Source of the DNA: Atherinomorus stipes
Lineage: Eukaryota; Chordata; Actinopteri; Atheriniformes; Atherinidae
NCBI GenBank assembly: GCA_023101725.1
Contig: JALJCO010001098.1
Location: 806,001 to 870,000 of the forward strand
Reading direction: 5' to 3'
Length of the DNA: 64,000 bases
Shown here: in pieces, positions 30,376-43,806 of the stretch
How positions within the stretch are numbered: the stretch's first letter is position 1
How the letters are laid out: the number at the start of each line of letters is the position of its first letter
The notes under the pieces: model-generated
Seen by the model: only the letters and a program-made list of their open reading frames with translations
The model's database searches: none
What the model was told of the DNA's origin: nothing
Made by a program: the position numbers and the translations under genes

Positions 30376-32890
30376 GCTGCATCCTCCCGCTCTGCTAGCG
30401 GAGTACTAATTGTGTCTGCAGTGTAAAAAGATATGAACAAGTAATTTAGCTGTATTCATTATTACAGTCCTCTCCAAACATGTAAATGGCTAATAGGGGA
30501 GACGTTTTTACCATGCTTATTAGCCAAATACAAGTCATCTGGTTTAGTGACTCTGCTGAGTTCAACAGTGAAGAGGAAGCTACTATTCACTAAAAAGCCC
30601 TGAATGACATTTTGAAAGGGATTGGAAGGATATTGCAATACAATCAAAACATGGAGGTGTAATGTAATTCACACAGTTCAGAGGCTTTAATGCTGAGGAT
30701 AGCATTATGTTACTTGTTAAAATGCAGATATTTTACAATCCTCTTGCCATGCACTTCTCAGTAGAGATTCTGGTTTAGGAGGTTTATATGAAATACCAGA
30801 GTAAAGTTAAAACACATTCACTCAATCAAAATGAATGATTAGATGTGCCTAAAGCTTTTAAATGGTACTGCATGCAGTTCATCCCTCAGTCGACATCCAC
30901 TTTCCTCTATTTCTCCGAGACATATTAAGAATAAACCAGGACTTTTCACCTTTACTCTCCTATATTTTGGTTAAGTCATGAACATTTTTGCTTTCTAAAA
31001 CATTAAGTACAATTATCCTAAACCAGCAGTCCTTCTCTGAGGGATCATTGGAGGATGGAAGTAAAATATCTGTGAAATAAAAAAATTACACTACTCTGCA
31101 CATTCATGGTACTTAGAATAGTGTAATTTTAAGGAAATCCTAATTGCATTAAAATTAACATTTTCCAATATTTAGTTCAAACTTAAACAAGGGAGATAGA
31201 GAAGACTAGAAAGACTGTAGTGATTCATAATCGCAACTAAGATGGCAGTGCGTTTGGATTCACATGAAACTGAGGATGGATAAAGTAGAGATGTTTCAGT
31301 GGTGTTTAAACGCCATGGACAAGCCTGAGTGAAGACTGCAAACAAGAGGAACAGCAGGGAGAAGCTGCTGCGGCACACCAGGCAGTATGGCTAAACTCTG
31401 CTTCTGAATTTCACGGGATTCATTTCACAAATCGGGATTCTTATTTACACTCATCTCCTCAGAGGAGCAAAGAGTTAATGAACCATTTCTTTGTCAGAGC
31501 CCAAAGTACTGATGAAAAGAGGCAGAGTGGTTCAAGAATGTACTAACTGTGAGGAATCCTCAGCAGAGCAAGATGGATTTACACGATCAAGGAAGAAGGA
31601 CATGGAGTCGTCAAAAAGAAAGCACTTGATGAAGCTTATACTTCACACCTGTTTGTCATCGTTTGTCTTTTTTTTATATATCATATGTTTGTATTTTTCT
31701 ACCAACAGAGGAACGCGTGAACATAACAGAGAGAAAACAAAGTGAGGGCATGAATGCGATAGGAACCAAGAGATAAGTCCGAACAGATGCTTGTGTCCCA
31801 TTATGTTGTCAAAGAGAAGCGTTTTACTGTCCTCCACTGAGTGAAGACAGCCCGGCTTGTCATTGGCAGAGCCGTAGATGGGAAATAATGATTGTGTGAT
31901 AAACACGGCTGACAGGTACTGTTATCAATCTTTTTTTTAAAGAACCTTTCATACATATTATTACTACTTTCATTATAACTGTATTGCAAATGTTATCCAC
32001 ATTATATTAAATCTGAGGCATTATTGTATTGCAGTATGCTGTACATAAAATAGATAGAGAACACTTTTTCATCTGTAAAAGGGAAGTATGTCTTGTGTAC
32101 AGAACATATGAAAAAAATAACTCCAGTTAACAAGTACCAAATCACTGGTTGTGTCCCAGGTCACCTTGAAGTGTTGAGTCCAGGAAAGTGCAAATAATTA
32201 GGTTGAAATACAACATTTCTTTGATACAACCAGGCCTACCACTTGTTCTTGGTCATTTTTTAAAATCATTTAACTTAAAATGAGTGAGCCAAGTTTAGAG
32301 TATAGTTATTTATTAAAGCCACAGTTGTATTTGTTTAAGACCATTCAGGCTCACAGACATCCACCAATCAGATGTCTTGTATATTGCAGTAACTCTAGGT
32401 TGCGAATGATGTGTTTGACCCTGTTCATATGGACAATGCAACAGAAGAGCGATGGCTAAAGACTCCCAAAACCATCGTAACAACTCTACCATTCAATATT
32501 CAACCAGTTTGTTTAGAATCATGCATGTAAAAGTGAACCACTACAGTCTGAAAAGCAACGTACATCAGTGTTAACCGATGGTACTCCAAATGATACAAGA
32601 AGAAGTAAATGATTAGATAAAATAAAAGAGCTGTGACCTGGGGCACACAAGCCCATCTCCACCCAGTCCAAAAGTTCAAGCAGCCTGTACAACAGGCTGA
32701 GAATCTTCATGTATGCGCCGCCTTGTATTTCATTGTGTCTTTTTATGGAAAAAATAATGTACCAATGCTCCTGATAACAGTTATTAACTGCCCTCCTATG
32801 CTACACTCTTGCATTCTGTATGCACAGTTAAACCTCTTACTCATCTGAACAGACTGTTTCTTCCCTTATGGAGAATAAAGTTCAAAAACT
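30376..32890 (+). other. znf384: znf384 3' UTR candidate
   Basis: No repeat or gene was recognised. AATAAA at 32874-32879 (GGAGAATAAAGTTC) is the best poly(A) signal, which would give a 3' UTR of about 2.5 kb. Confidence 0.45.
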
Positions 32891-33680
32891 GTTTATGATG
32901 ATAAACCGTCACTTTGATTTGTTTCTGACTGATTTATGTTGATTTCTGGTTGTGAAAAGGGGGGCTGCTGGAGCCATCCGCCACCAGGCAGAGTAACAGG
33001 ACAGGATGCTGTTCCATCACAGTGGATGCAACTAGTTTCATTATAACATACACTGTCATCCATTATATAGAATTTTTCTTAATGGCTATTAAAAAGAATT
33101 TTTTATTATTATTTTTGTTTATCCTTTACAAAAAAATCTCATTAAGATCAAGACCTCTTTCACAAGGTTGACCTGGCCAAGAAAGGCAGCAGCAGATGTC
33201 AGAATGAACAAAGCAAATAAACAGAAATACCTGAATTAAAATTAAAATGTTAGAATAACAAATAAAATGATTAAGGGCAATAATTGTTTCAATTCACAAT
33301 TGTACATTAAAAGAGTTTTTTTTTTTAATTATAGAGGGCTGTCAATTATCCACAAAAATTTTTTTGGAAAAAAAAAGCACTGTAGAAATTTGGTCCTCAA
33401 AACTAAGATGTAGTACATTCTCTTAATATTCATCTAAAAGTATATGTAATCACAGATATTTCCATTTTTTCTTTATCGTATTCAAAAGCATTTTCATAGT
33501 TCATCAATGACATTACAAGCATTACGTGGAATGAATTAAATTCGCTTGATCTTGATCAGTTATCTTTGTTTTACTTGAATGCAGATGTGGCTATGCAAAC
33601 ATATATATCCCGCCCCAGCGGCACACTCTGTTAACCAAAACAAGCATCACCGGGAAAGGAGGCGGGGATTACACTGTTTC
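32891..33680. other. Intergenic, nothing recognised
   Basis: AT-rich spacer between znf384 and kifc1. No coding sequence, RNA gene or clear repeat terminus was seen. Confidence 0.4.
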
Positions 33681-33793
33681 AGCCAATCACGGCAGCTCAT
33701 CCGAAGCGCTCAACAAAATTGTTCGATTTCAAATTCAAACGGCCAGAGACAGAAGATTTAAGAGACTTATTAGCAACGCTGCCCGTTTTGAAG
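33681..33793 (+). promoter_or_regulatory. kifc1: kifc1 promoter and first non-coding exon
   Basis: A CCAAT box in AGCCAATCAC (33681-33690) is followed about 40 bp later by two TTCAAA sites (33728-33733 and 33734-33739), which are TTTGAA on the other strand, the CHR element sequence of G2/M genes. The donor TTTTGAAG|GTATTT at 33793/33794 ends the likely leader exon; it contains no ATG. Confidence 0.5.
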
Positions 33794-34503
33794 GTATTTG
33801 TTTTTATAAAATCAAGCTGAATCATTTAATATATTACACATTTAGAAAGGAGGTTGTAAAATTCAACGCGAGATGTAAAAATATATCTCTTGTAAGTTTT
33901 TTGTTGTGATTTATTTGAGCAAGAGTTAACGTCAGTATCGGCGTGAACGTTGGTGAATGTAAAATGGGCCGAGAGAGCTAACGAGAATCTGGTTGAGATT
34001 CGTAGAAATTTAACACGTTTCTGCCAGAAATATTTAACATATAGGGGGAGAATTTGATTAATCTATGCTCGTAGAACTGCCTGGTATTTAATTTGGTCTC
34101 AGAGAGACCAAAAGATGCGCAATCCTCCTGATCGTACTTGTGTACGAGTCTGATGTCTAGTGTTTTTAATTTTTTAAGAAAAGAAAAGGAAAAACCTCCG
34201 AGATTGATTGAACAAAGGTTTACTCTAAAATTGTTTTTCTGTTGCCGTATCAAAACAAACTAATAATAATAATAATATGCGACATTGTGTGTTGTGCAAA
34301 CTGGAGCAATGTCACTTTGTAGTTTTGATAGGAAATACTGTCACTTCATCTCAACTGATTTAATAAGCACATTTCAGCATGCACCACATTTGCAATTAGT
34401 TGATGGAGTTACATTGAGGAAAGATGTCTTGGTTTTCAAACATTGCTGATGATTTTTGCCAGAAAAACCAGTGCTTGCATGTGTAACTTGAATATAATGG
34501 GAG

Positions 34504-34876
34504 TAGGGCTGCAACTATTAGTCGATTATTCGACTAATCGTTGACTGTCAAAATAGTCTGTGACTAATTTATAATGGAGTAATCATTTATTGTTTATAAG
34601 CTTTGTTTTTCCTCTCAAAATTGCCACTGTACCCTCCATTGCTTTGTCTGCCTTTCTGTCTGGTCAGCTTTTCTTGAATAGTTTGACATAAATAAACACA
34701 CACAATACCAGTCAAAGGTTTGAACATGTTTTCCCCATTAGATTCACTGAAAAAGTGTCCAAACTTTTGACCGGTGCTTTTAAATATGCTGCAATTTTTG
34801 CATGATCCGATTTGTCAACTAATCGACAAAATCTGTGGCTAATCGGTTATCAACATAATCGTTTGTGACAGCCATT
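34504..34876. mobile_element. hAT-like MITE with a nested Tc1-like mini-element
   Basis: Left end TAGGGCTGCAACTATTAGTC and right end ..AATCGTTTGTGACAGCCATT are imperfect inverted copies. The flanks AATGGGAG (34496-34503) and AATGGAAG (34877-34884) form an 8-bp duplication with one change. It lies in kifc1 intron 1. Confidence 0.7.
34707..34777. mobile_element. Short Tc1-like MITE nested in a hAT-like MITE
   Basis: ACCAGTCAAAGGTTTGAACA at the left is inverted at the right as GTCCAAACTTTTGACCGGTG. The hairpin is about 70 bp. A similar hairpin with different ends is at 49275-49348. Confidence 0.6.
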
Positions 34877-34998
34877 AATGGAAGTAGCAAAGTCATTTTA
34901 GCATGTCAAAATCTGTGTTATGGAAAGCTGTTGCTTGCAATTTCTTGACTGTAATTATATGCTTTGACCATAACTTATTTTTCAGTCTTCTGGGGAGG

Positions 34999-37900
34999 AT
35001 GTCCCGCTTGCCAGTCATGACAAGCAAGAGGGTTCTCACTAGCAGCAGCTCGGAGAATTCCCAAGACTTGGCACCTGCGCAGGTTTGTATTGATTTACCT
35101 GCTAAAACTGACCTGTTTTGTTAGCAGTTATTCTGTTTATTTCTGCTGCTGTACCTCAAGCAGTTCACGAGATGTTATCCATGAAAGGTTTTGTATAAAT
35201 GTGCATGAAAAGAAAATGATTTTTGATTGTTGGATTTGCAGAAGAGAATGCGCAAGGATCAAGATCTGCATAAACCGCAGGCAGCTGCTACAGTTATTGG
35301 TGACCGGCGACCTCCTGCTGCAGCAGCCAGAGCGCCGCTTTGTGAGTTTTCTATTTATTTCCGAGTGTTTATAACCAAAGGGCAGAGAGTTGTTTGTGCA
35401 GATGTATCTATGATGCCAACATTGCTTAATTATTGTTCACTATATTCAAAATATTCCACACCTTATTTAGAATTTTAAGCTGGGTAATTTTATTATTTTT
35501 TGTGCTGACCAGGTTGTTGCTGCCCCCTTTTTTTTCTTCTCTTTTCTTCTGACATATTTTCTGTTATGCAGCTAAGCCAGTCAGAGGTGCCGGAGCTGCC
35601 ACTGTTGCTTTTGGTCCGTCCAGAGGTAAGATGAGCAATCTCTTAGCTGATATGTTGGACACAACATAAATATATAGTTTTCACAATTAACACAGTTTAT
35701 TGTCACAGGAATAGATGTTGGTGTTATATGAACGTTTCTCATGACTGTTCTTCCATCAGGTGTCCAGAAACAGGCTGCAGCTTCTACAGCGCCAAAGGGA
35801 AGCAATGTCAAACAACCAGCCAGTACAAAACCAGGTGAGAGGCCTGTTCTGCTTGTTCTTTATGAAATATATACAGTCTTGTATTGTAAACCAGATGAGA
35901 ACTGACAATCCGCTAGTAAACAAAGTTAGATCTCAAAATTGCAAGAAAATAAGAAACTTCATCAAACTAAATGCCAGTTGTCAGATTCCAGACCAGGACG
36001 AATGTAATGGACCAAACCCAGCTGCTTGGATATGAAAAATGAAACAAGAAGGATGCCTGAATTTCCCTTCTAAGGACAAATAAAGTATTTATCTACTTAT
36101 GTATCTAAGAACTTTAGATATCAAATATTTTGGTCATCATCCAGCTGTAGACCAATTTGCAAACATTGTTTAACTGAGCCGCTCACATTCTGATGGGGTT
36201 TTAGTCCTTTCACCCCTTTTTTTTCCAGTAAAATGTTGACAAATCACAAAGTGGAAAAAATAACCCTGTGGTTGGTGGCAACTCTGTTGCCATGGTGCTG
36301 AAAAAAAATCAGTCCACTGATAGATCACTGATCATTATTGCTTCTGAAAGCTCAGTTCAGAGAGTGTGTAACTCCACAACAAAACAAAGCTAGATGTTTA
36401 AGAGTCACAGTGGGAAATGTGTAGTGTGTCCCAGAGACAACTGACTGACACTGATCACCTGTGACGGCCAGACTGCACGATATCAGGACCATGAAACTGA
36501 AATGATTAAACCGGTTTTATTTTCCACTCATGTTCACTGCAGTTGTGAAGTTGTTTTCTGTGGGGGAAAATGCATGTAGATAAGTGGGAAAAACGGTGAT
36601 GGTGTTTTTGTGGGCAGGTGGGACGGGAGCCCCCAGACGCCAAGCATGGGACCTGAAGGGCAGGGTCAACGACATGGAGTGCAAGATCCGCAACTACCAG
36701 ACGAAGGTCAAGTCTGTTAATGAGGAGAACGAGGTGCTGAAAGGCTCGATGGCTCAGAGTCGAACCAAAGTGACTGAACTGGAGAGAGAAGTTGTCAGAC
36801 AGAAGAGCCAGATCAGGTGCGACAGCCATCCATTCTGAAAATGATCTAAATAAAATGCAGAATGTCAGTTTTGTTGTTCTTTACTAATTCTCCCAATTCC
36901 TTGTCCTTTCTCTGATTTTTAGTGAGTATGAGACGGAGCTGCAGGCGCTGTCGGGAGTTCGTGAGGAACTGGATAAAGTATCAAGTGAGAAGAGCCTTCT
37001 TCAGAGGGAGTTCTCCAATCTAGAGGGGAAATACAAGGTCATGGAGACTCTGAATAACAGCCAAGAGACAGAGCTGCAGACACTGAAGGTAAAACAATCC
37101 TTATTTTTATCAATGGATAAGTGATGTATCTGGCAGACCTGATCTGTCTGAAATGTTACTCATGATTTTAGACAAGATGACTTCATTCAATCTTTTTTAA
37201 CAGCCAAGAAATTACCCATTGGCTCAAATCCAATCAGGACTGATTGTTGCTGTAAGATTTTTTTAAAATTGTATGTTTGTTGTTGCTGTAGATTAAGATG
37301 TCGGTGCAGGAGTCAACAATGGCCCGTCTGCAGGCCACACTCAGAGATACAGAGGAGGAGGTGCGCGGCCTCAAAGACACCGTAGCCCAGCAGAGAGATG
37401 AGCTTCATGCAGGAGAGATGGAGCGAAGACGTCTGCACAATACCATCCAAGAGCTGAAGGCAAGTTCCAGGCTGGCGTAGGAGCTGAACAAAGGCTGGGT
37501 TCATAAGTTTCTGTTCCCCTGGATGTTTTCTAAAGTCATCTGAAAACTAAACTGCTTTCTTTTGTACCGTAGTTATTTTTGTACTTGGCAAATGTGAATT
37601 TTCCGCCTGGGGTTTTCTAAGTAATAAAACCTGATTCTCATTTTTCTCTTGCAGGGTAATATCAGGGTGTTTTGCAGAGTGCGCCCACTAGTGGATGGAG
37701 GCCTCAGTAAACACATCCAACTCACACCCAGTGATGACAAAGCTATCGTTCTGGCCAAAACGGAGGAGGTGAGACTCCAGTTAGCATCCTTCAAAAATAT
37801 GTTTTTGAATTAGGAAATTTGTTATATAATTTGTTCTGCAGGCCATCAAAACAAGTTTCTTTAAAAAAAAGGGGGAAAAATATATCTTGTACCTTGTTTC

Positions 37901-40900
37901 AGAGCAAATCTGTCTAAATAAAATGCACTAAATCATTTTGCGTTTTAATTTGTGAACATTTACAAAATCCCAAAACTGATTTCTCCTTTTTTTTTTCTTC
38001 TCCAGTCTCACACTGGCAAAACTGCAGACACTCAGAAGAACTATAATTTCAGCTTTGATCGCGTGTTTGGGCCCCAGGCTTCACAGCAGGAGGTAAATAT
38101 TGCTCTTTTACAAATTAATGTCCAGTTATTATAAAGTTGACCAATTAGTTTCTTCATTTTGTGGCTGTCTCACAGAAGATAAACTTGATTTAAATTTTAT
38201 TCCCCCAGATTTTTGAAGAGATCTCACTGCTGGTGCAGTCGGCGCTGGACGGATACAACGTCTGCTGCTTTGCTTACGGACAGACGGGTAGCGGGAAGAC
38301 TTACACCATGGAGGGAGATGAGTTCGATGACGCCAGAGGTGTCATTCCCAGAGCTGTGCAGCAAATCTTCAAAGCAAGCGAAAAGCTGAGATCACAAGGC
38401 TGGGAGGTTAGTTAGGAGCTGATTATTAACTGATTAACTTTGAGTGTTCGGTAATTAGATACAGGCATAAAAAAATCTACAGTGTTGACTTTAACCTTGT
38501 TTAAAACTCCACAGTTTTTTTGAAAAGTATTTCTGTGAAAACGAGTAGCAATGATTGTTTACTGTGTACAGTTTATGATTAGTTACTATGGAAACCATTT
38601 TTGTTTTTTCTCAGTTCACCTTCACTGCGAGTTTTGTTGAAATTTACAACGAGACCCTGCGAGACCTCCTGTACACCGGCAAGGCCAGCAAGAGGCCCGA
38701 ACACGAGATCCGAAAGACGGCCACCAACGAGATGACAATCACCAACCTCACCTATGAAAAGGTCTACACCGAAGATCAGGTACGACTCGACTAGGTTGCT
38801 CATTCTGAGGTGTCATTGATTTTAACGTTGTTTTATTTATTAGATTTATTTCTATATTTGTTGTCAGTAATGCAACAGAACTGATGTGATGTGTATGGAT
38901 CCATCAATCCAATCACTTTATTTATAAAGCACATTTAAACAACAGAAAGTCTCCAAAGTGCTGCACAAAAATAAAATAAATAAAACAAAATGATAAAAAA
39001 AAGAACATATAAAGAACATTTTTTAAAAAATCAATAAATAAAAACAAAATAAAAGAAATAAGAATACAGAGGACCACACAACTCACAATGTTAAAAGCCA
39101 TTGAATAAAAAAGGCTTTAAGGCCCCAAAGGATTAACTGCTTCTGCCTCAACAGTACACTGAACAGGCTTCCTCTACTCTTTAGTTTTCGCATTCTTCTG
39201 TTTTTATTTATTTATTTTTTACCTCATTCTTTTTTGCTTTGTTTTGAAATTAAAGTATTTTTCTCTTTCATTTCCAAGACTCATGGGTCACCTCCAACAG
39301 ATGACACCCCAATAATTTCAATGCTTTCACTCACAGTGTTCGTGAAACAGAACTTGTTAAGCTCTATCAGACTAATTTAAACAAAAGATAAAAGGAAAAA
39401 AATCCTCAACAAAAAGAGAATGCGGCCCTTTTATACTACTTTAAATCAGACCACCTGCATTTATAAATTATATTTTGACTTCAAATTAGTTTATGAGACT
39501 GTTTCTACACATTATGTTGTGATTTTTTTTTTGTTCATCTTTTGTCATTTTTAGGTTTCCAAGCTGTATTAATTTTTTTCATAACTTTTTCTCCTGTCAG
39601 GTTTTTGGTCTGATAGCTTTGGCCCAGCAGAATCGTTCCACGGCCCAGACAGCCCAGAACGACCGCTCATCTCGCTCCCACTCAGTCTTCCAGCTGCACA
39701 TCGAGGGAGTGAATGCTGGCAGGGATATCAGATGCAAGTGTGAGTTTAACCTGCCGATTATTCAAGTATGATAAATTAATTTAGTATTGCTTTATTAGGC
39801 CCTTTTTATTTTTATAACTTTATTTTTAATCAATAGCTATAACATGAACAAAAATACTAGTAAAAAAAAAAAAAAAAAAAAAAAAAGCAGTAGCGACTAC
39901 TTATTTACATAGAGGCACCATTTTTTCCATCTTACAGCATATGGTTTAATTTGAAGTCAAAGTGTGTAGGTCGTTTGTTCCTGTGACCTGATTTCCTCTA
40001 ATGTCCGGCCAGTGGCTCAGGCCAGTTTCTAACCAGTTTCTTGTAATGGTTTTTATGGCCGAGAAAGAGAGGATTCCATAAATCAAGGTTCTTGCAGGGT
40101 CTTGAAAAGTCTAGCATTCTAAACTTTGAATTTAAGGCCTTAAAATGTCTTAAAAACAGCCAGCTTTCCATCCAATGTCTTAAATTTGGCTTAGACTAGT
40201 CTTAATTTTTTGCTTTCATTCATCCCAGGAAGCGCTGGCCATGTAATATGCTGAATAAAATGCAGCAATCAGAAGTTGATTCTGTCCGTCTATTTACTAA
40301 ATAAAAAACTACTTATAGAAATCACAGTTTAAATTTTTCTCTCTGTTTTCTAATAAAAAACTGATCATGTCTGACAGCCTCCGTGTGATAGCAGGATATA
40401 CACAGATATGTTGGGAAGGTTATTTTGGTTAAGAAGGTACAGTTTTGATATCAGTTTGAGTACTGAATTGTTTATCCTATTTTTTAATGCAAGGAAAAAA
40501 AATTCTTACTAAATAAATTTAAAAAAAAGAGAGGATTTGAATTTCTGGGATCATTTAAATGTTTCTGGTAATGTACCCTGTTGGGCTTAGATTTAATTTA
40601 TCACGGTCTTCAGAGGTCTTTTAAAGGTCCTAAATTTAACTTGCTGAAACCTGCAAAAACCCTGATAAATATATGAATCACCTTTACACATGACGACTAC
40701 TGCTATCAGTCCAAGACATGCCGTATAAATATTAGGGATATTGTATCCCAAGATTTCACCTGTAACTTTAAGGACCCCCCCTCCCAAAATAACCTTATTT
40801 TTATGCAAGACCAAAATATACAAGAGTGGGTGGCATTTGGTTGCTCACATTGTCTTCAGCAAACATGTTGCTCACCCGATTGCTTATTTTCGGTGTAATG

Positions 40901-42730
40901 AAAAAGCACAACAAATTTTTCCTCCTGAATTTGCTCCGCCTTTTATAGCTCGTTGTGTGTTCTGTTGGGACTTTATTATACTTTTTATCACGCCATCTCA
41001 TTCTTTTATGTCGTCATTTCTTCGTGCTTGTGACGTGTTGCTTCTTCCCTGCAGCGGCGCTCTGCCTGGTGGACTTGGCTGGCAGTGAGCGAATGGTGAA
41101 GAGTCAGTCTCAGGGTGAGCGTTTTAAAGAGATGACCGCCATCAACAGCTCGCTGTCCAACCTGGGCATCGTCATCACTGCACTCGCCAACAAGGTGCGT
41201 TCGTCGGAGCCCCAAACAAACGCAGCTAAAAGCTCAGTTCAGTCTGCAGCTTGCAGAGAATTTGTGGACGTGGTTTTACTGACACACATTGAGCTTTGGG
41301 ATTGCATGTACAGTACATCTATCTGCTGTTCCCTGACAGTAATCCAACTGATTTTGTCTTCCAGGAGAGCCATGTTCCATACAGGAACTCCAAACTCACG
41401 TACCTTCTGCAGGGTTGCTTGGGAGGAAACAGTAAAACGTGAGTTTTTTAAATTATTTCCATAATGCATCAACAGTGTGTAATGGATTCCAGCAGAAGCT
41501 CTTGTAAAGGGGCTAGAGGCAGGAATTGTAAAAGAATAAACATGTCAAGTTTTTTTATACCAATGATGAAGCGTTATAAAACAAAAGAACGAGCCCACCC
41601 ATGTCTCTCTGTTGCCTTGAACAGGCTGTGTGCTGCATAATGCGCTGCAATTCGGTGGCCGAATTTCCTGCGCTGTCCTGCGGATGTGACGTCTAATGAT
41701 GCTGCATCCGTGTCCCTGACAGTTTTGATCCAGGAAGGAGACGGTCGCGGTAAATTAAAACTCTGCAAGGGATAGTTATGGATTCTTCTGCCGTCAACAA
41801 ACGATCCAAATCAGCTGAAAGGCACTAAAAAGTGGAACTATAAGGAAAAAGACTTCATCAGCGTAGTAAACTAATATTAGGGGGAGTGGGTTGCCCAGTG
41901 GTAGCGTCGTGGGCTTGGGCGCGGAGGACCCGGGTTCAATTCCCCGACACGACCCCTGTGGACTGTGGACCCCCGAGCAAGGTCGACCCCCACAGTCCTG
42001 TGGACCCCCGGGTTAAGGTCCTTAACCCCCCACCAACTGCTCCCCGGGCGCTTTAAGTAGCAGCCCACTGCTCTCTGATACTCACAGTACAGAGATGGGT
42101 AAAATGCAGAGCCCTAATTTCCCCTCTGGGATCATACAAGTATAAAAAATAAATAAATAAAAACAAATAAACAACGTTATAGCATCAGTTTGTGCACGCT
42201 CCCGCTTGGCTCGTGGCTGCAGTTACCTGCAGCGCCAGTATCTTGCCTCTAGTCCCTTTAAGTTGTCATTTTTACGCTCATAAAATCACTCACACATCAA
42301 CTGGTTTGGTTGTTTCCCAGTGCACGCTGGGAGTGATTTCTGACGAGTTGTTTTTGTCTCCAGGTTGATGTTTGTGAACATTTCTCCAGAGTCAGACAGC
42401 TTTGGAGAAACTCTCAACTCGCTGAGGTTTGCCAGCAAGGTCAGTCATGTCTGTAGTTTCTGTTTGAGACCTCAGGCTCTTGATCACATCACATGTTGCA
42501 TCAGACTTCATTCATCAGTTTTCCTTCACAGCTCCTGATTTTTTTTCAACTTGTTCACTAATTTTTTTTAAAGAAATTGTGTTGATTGAATTCATTTCTT
42601 CCGCTGAATCATTCCTGATATGCTGGTGTTCAAAAAATCTGGTCATGCAGCTTGCTGTAAACTAAACCATTTTCTCTCTTTCTAGGTGAACGACTGTGTT
42701 ATTGGGACAGCAACTTCCAACAAGAAATAA
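34999..42730 (+). CDS. kifc1: Kinesin-14 motor KIFC1 (HSET)
   Basis: Minus-end-directed microtubule motor that bundles spindle microtubules and clusters centrosomes. Coding exons: 34999-35082, 35242-35341, 35572-35625, 35760-35834, 36618-36816, 36923-37088, 37292-37459, 37655-37768, 38006-38092, 38209-38406, 38615-38779, 39601-39739, 41055-41194, 41365-41438, 42364-42439 and 42686-42730; 627 residues (human 673). The N-terminal tail is basic and low in complexity (KRMRKDQ). [10 protein letters not shown] near 107 starts a coiled-coil stalk to about 282. The motor is C-terminal, as in kinesin-14: [11 protein letters not shown] at 283, P-loop GQTGSGKT at 373-380, switch I NDRSSRSH near 490, switch [10 protein letters not shown] at 521-528. 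Intron 7 (37460-37654) has a GC donor. It ends [13 protein letters not shown]. Confidence 0.97.
36055..36115 (+). mobile_element. SINE/LINE 3'-tail fragment
   Basis: GAATTTCCCTTCTAAGGACA followed by AATAAAGTATTTATCTACTT is like the 3' tail at 42115-42150 and at 43593-43630. Only the tail is present. It lies in kifc1 intron 4. Confidence 0.45.
38905..39110. mobile_element. Dispersed repeat fragment, probably non-LTR derived
   Basis: AATCACTTTATTTATAAAGC..CAAAGTGCTGCAC followed by A-rich sequence resembles a common fish interspersed repeat tail. Boundaries are approximate. It lies in kifc1 intron 11. Confidence 0.4.
40084..40666. mobile_element. MITE with CAAGGTTCTTGCAGG-type ends
   Basis: The left end CAAGGTTCTTGCAGGGTCTT is inverted at the right as ..CCTGCAAAAACCCTG. 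Related internal segments (GTCTTAAA / TTTTAAAGGTCC) also face each other. Flanks share ATAAAT. It lies in kifc1 intron 12. Confidence 0.55.
41880..42165 (+). mobile_element. tRNA-derived SINE
   Basis: An A-box-like TTGCCCAGTGGTAGCG near 41891 and an excellent B box GGTTCAATTCC at 41933-41943 form a pol III promoter. A C-rich body follows, and then a LINE-like tail (AATTTCCCCTCTGGGATCAT) and an AAATAAATAAA end. It lies in kifc1 intron 14. Confidence 0.75.
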
Positions 42731-43210
42731 TGTTTGAATGAAACCTTTTGGGGTTTTTTTCCTACTTTTTCTGTCACACCATGAAATATTCACTGTAACA
42801 GTTTCACATACACATTGTGTAATTTTGTACATTGGTGTCAGCAAGGACCAAAAAATTGTATTTTCTCAGGGCCTTCATTAGTAAATACTAATACAGGCTT
42901 TTTATGATTCTCTTTTAAAATAAATCAGGCTGATCTGCTCATGTGTATATTTCTTTGTTGGATTTTAATTTTTTTTTAAGCTCTCAGAAGTTTATACTGA
43001 GGGAATTCTCTTATTGAGACATTTAATCTCTTATCATCCATGTCATTTTGATAACAAATATCCTAAATATTCATTTTTTTCTCATATTTTCATGTCATAT
43101 GTATAACTTGCAGAATTTCTGCAAATAAATGTAGTGTTGTTACTAACCCTGTGACTTTGTGATTCCTCTCCCATTGTTTTAATATACCCATCTGTGCTGT
43201 CTGATAATAA
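42731..43210 (+). terminator. kifc1: kifc1 3' UTR and poly(A) signals
   Basis: AATAAA signals occur at 42919-42924, near 43123 and near 43205, downstream of the kifc1 stop at 42730. The first would give a 3' UTR of about 0.2 kb. Confidence 0.55.
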
Positions 43211-43806
43211 AGATGTTCAGTACATGGGGTATCAGTCTGCTTTCTCTGCAGATAGATTGCAACTTAGGTTTTTATTTATTTGACAAGAGGAAAATTGCAG
43301 CCAAGTGTGTTGACATCACAAGAAATTTGGCCAAAGAACTTTGTCTTTGTCTTTGCATTGGCAAAGAATATTTTGGCCATGTTTTCATGGGTGTAACGTG
43401 TTCAATAATTCAACTGTGCTACTCATCACACACATGCATTTGTGTCACTATTTAATAAGGAAGTAAACCTGCCTCCAGTGGTTGAAAATTTACTGTCAAA
43501 AAGCTAAGAATCAACTTAACACTTATTTTATCTTTCGTGCTAAGTTTAGTCTTTCAAGTGTATGTATTTATTACTATTCCCCTATTTTTTCCACTTTTCC
43601 CTCTGGGAGATAAAGTATTTCATTCTGTTCTATTACAAAAATTTGGTAAATATGGCCTACATTTTTCAGTAATGTTCAATTTAAATGTCAAATGTTTTAC
43701 TTATCAGTCGCAATTTTATTTTTTTATTTTTTTTGTCTGAAAAAATGTTAAATATCAATAATGAAAAATTAAATGTGAATTAATATATTGAAAAAGTGAT
43801 CATATA

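Noticed and set aside
41885..41960. tRNA gene suggested by A- and B-box sequences
   Set aside because: No acceptor stem or anticodon arm fold is evident, and it is followed by a SINE body and LINE-like tail; called as a tRNA-derived SINE.
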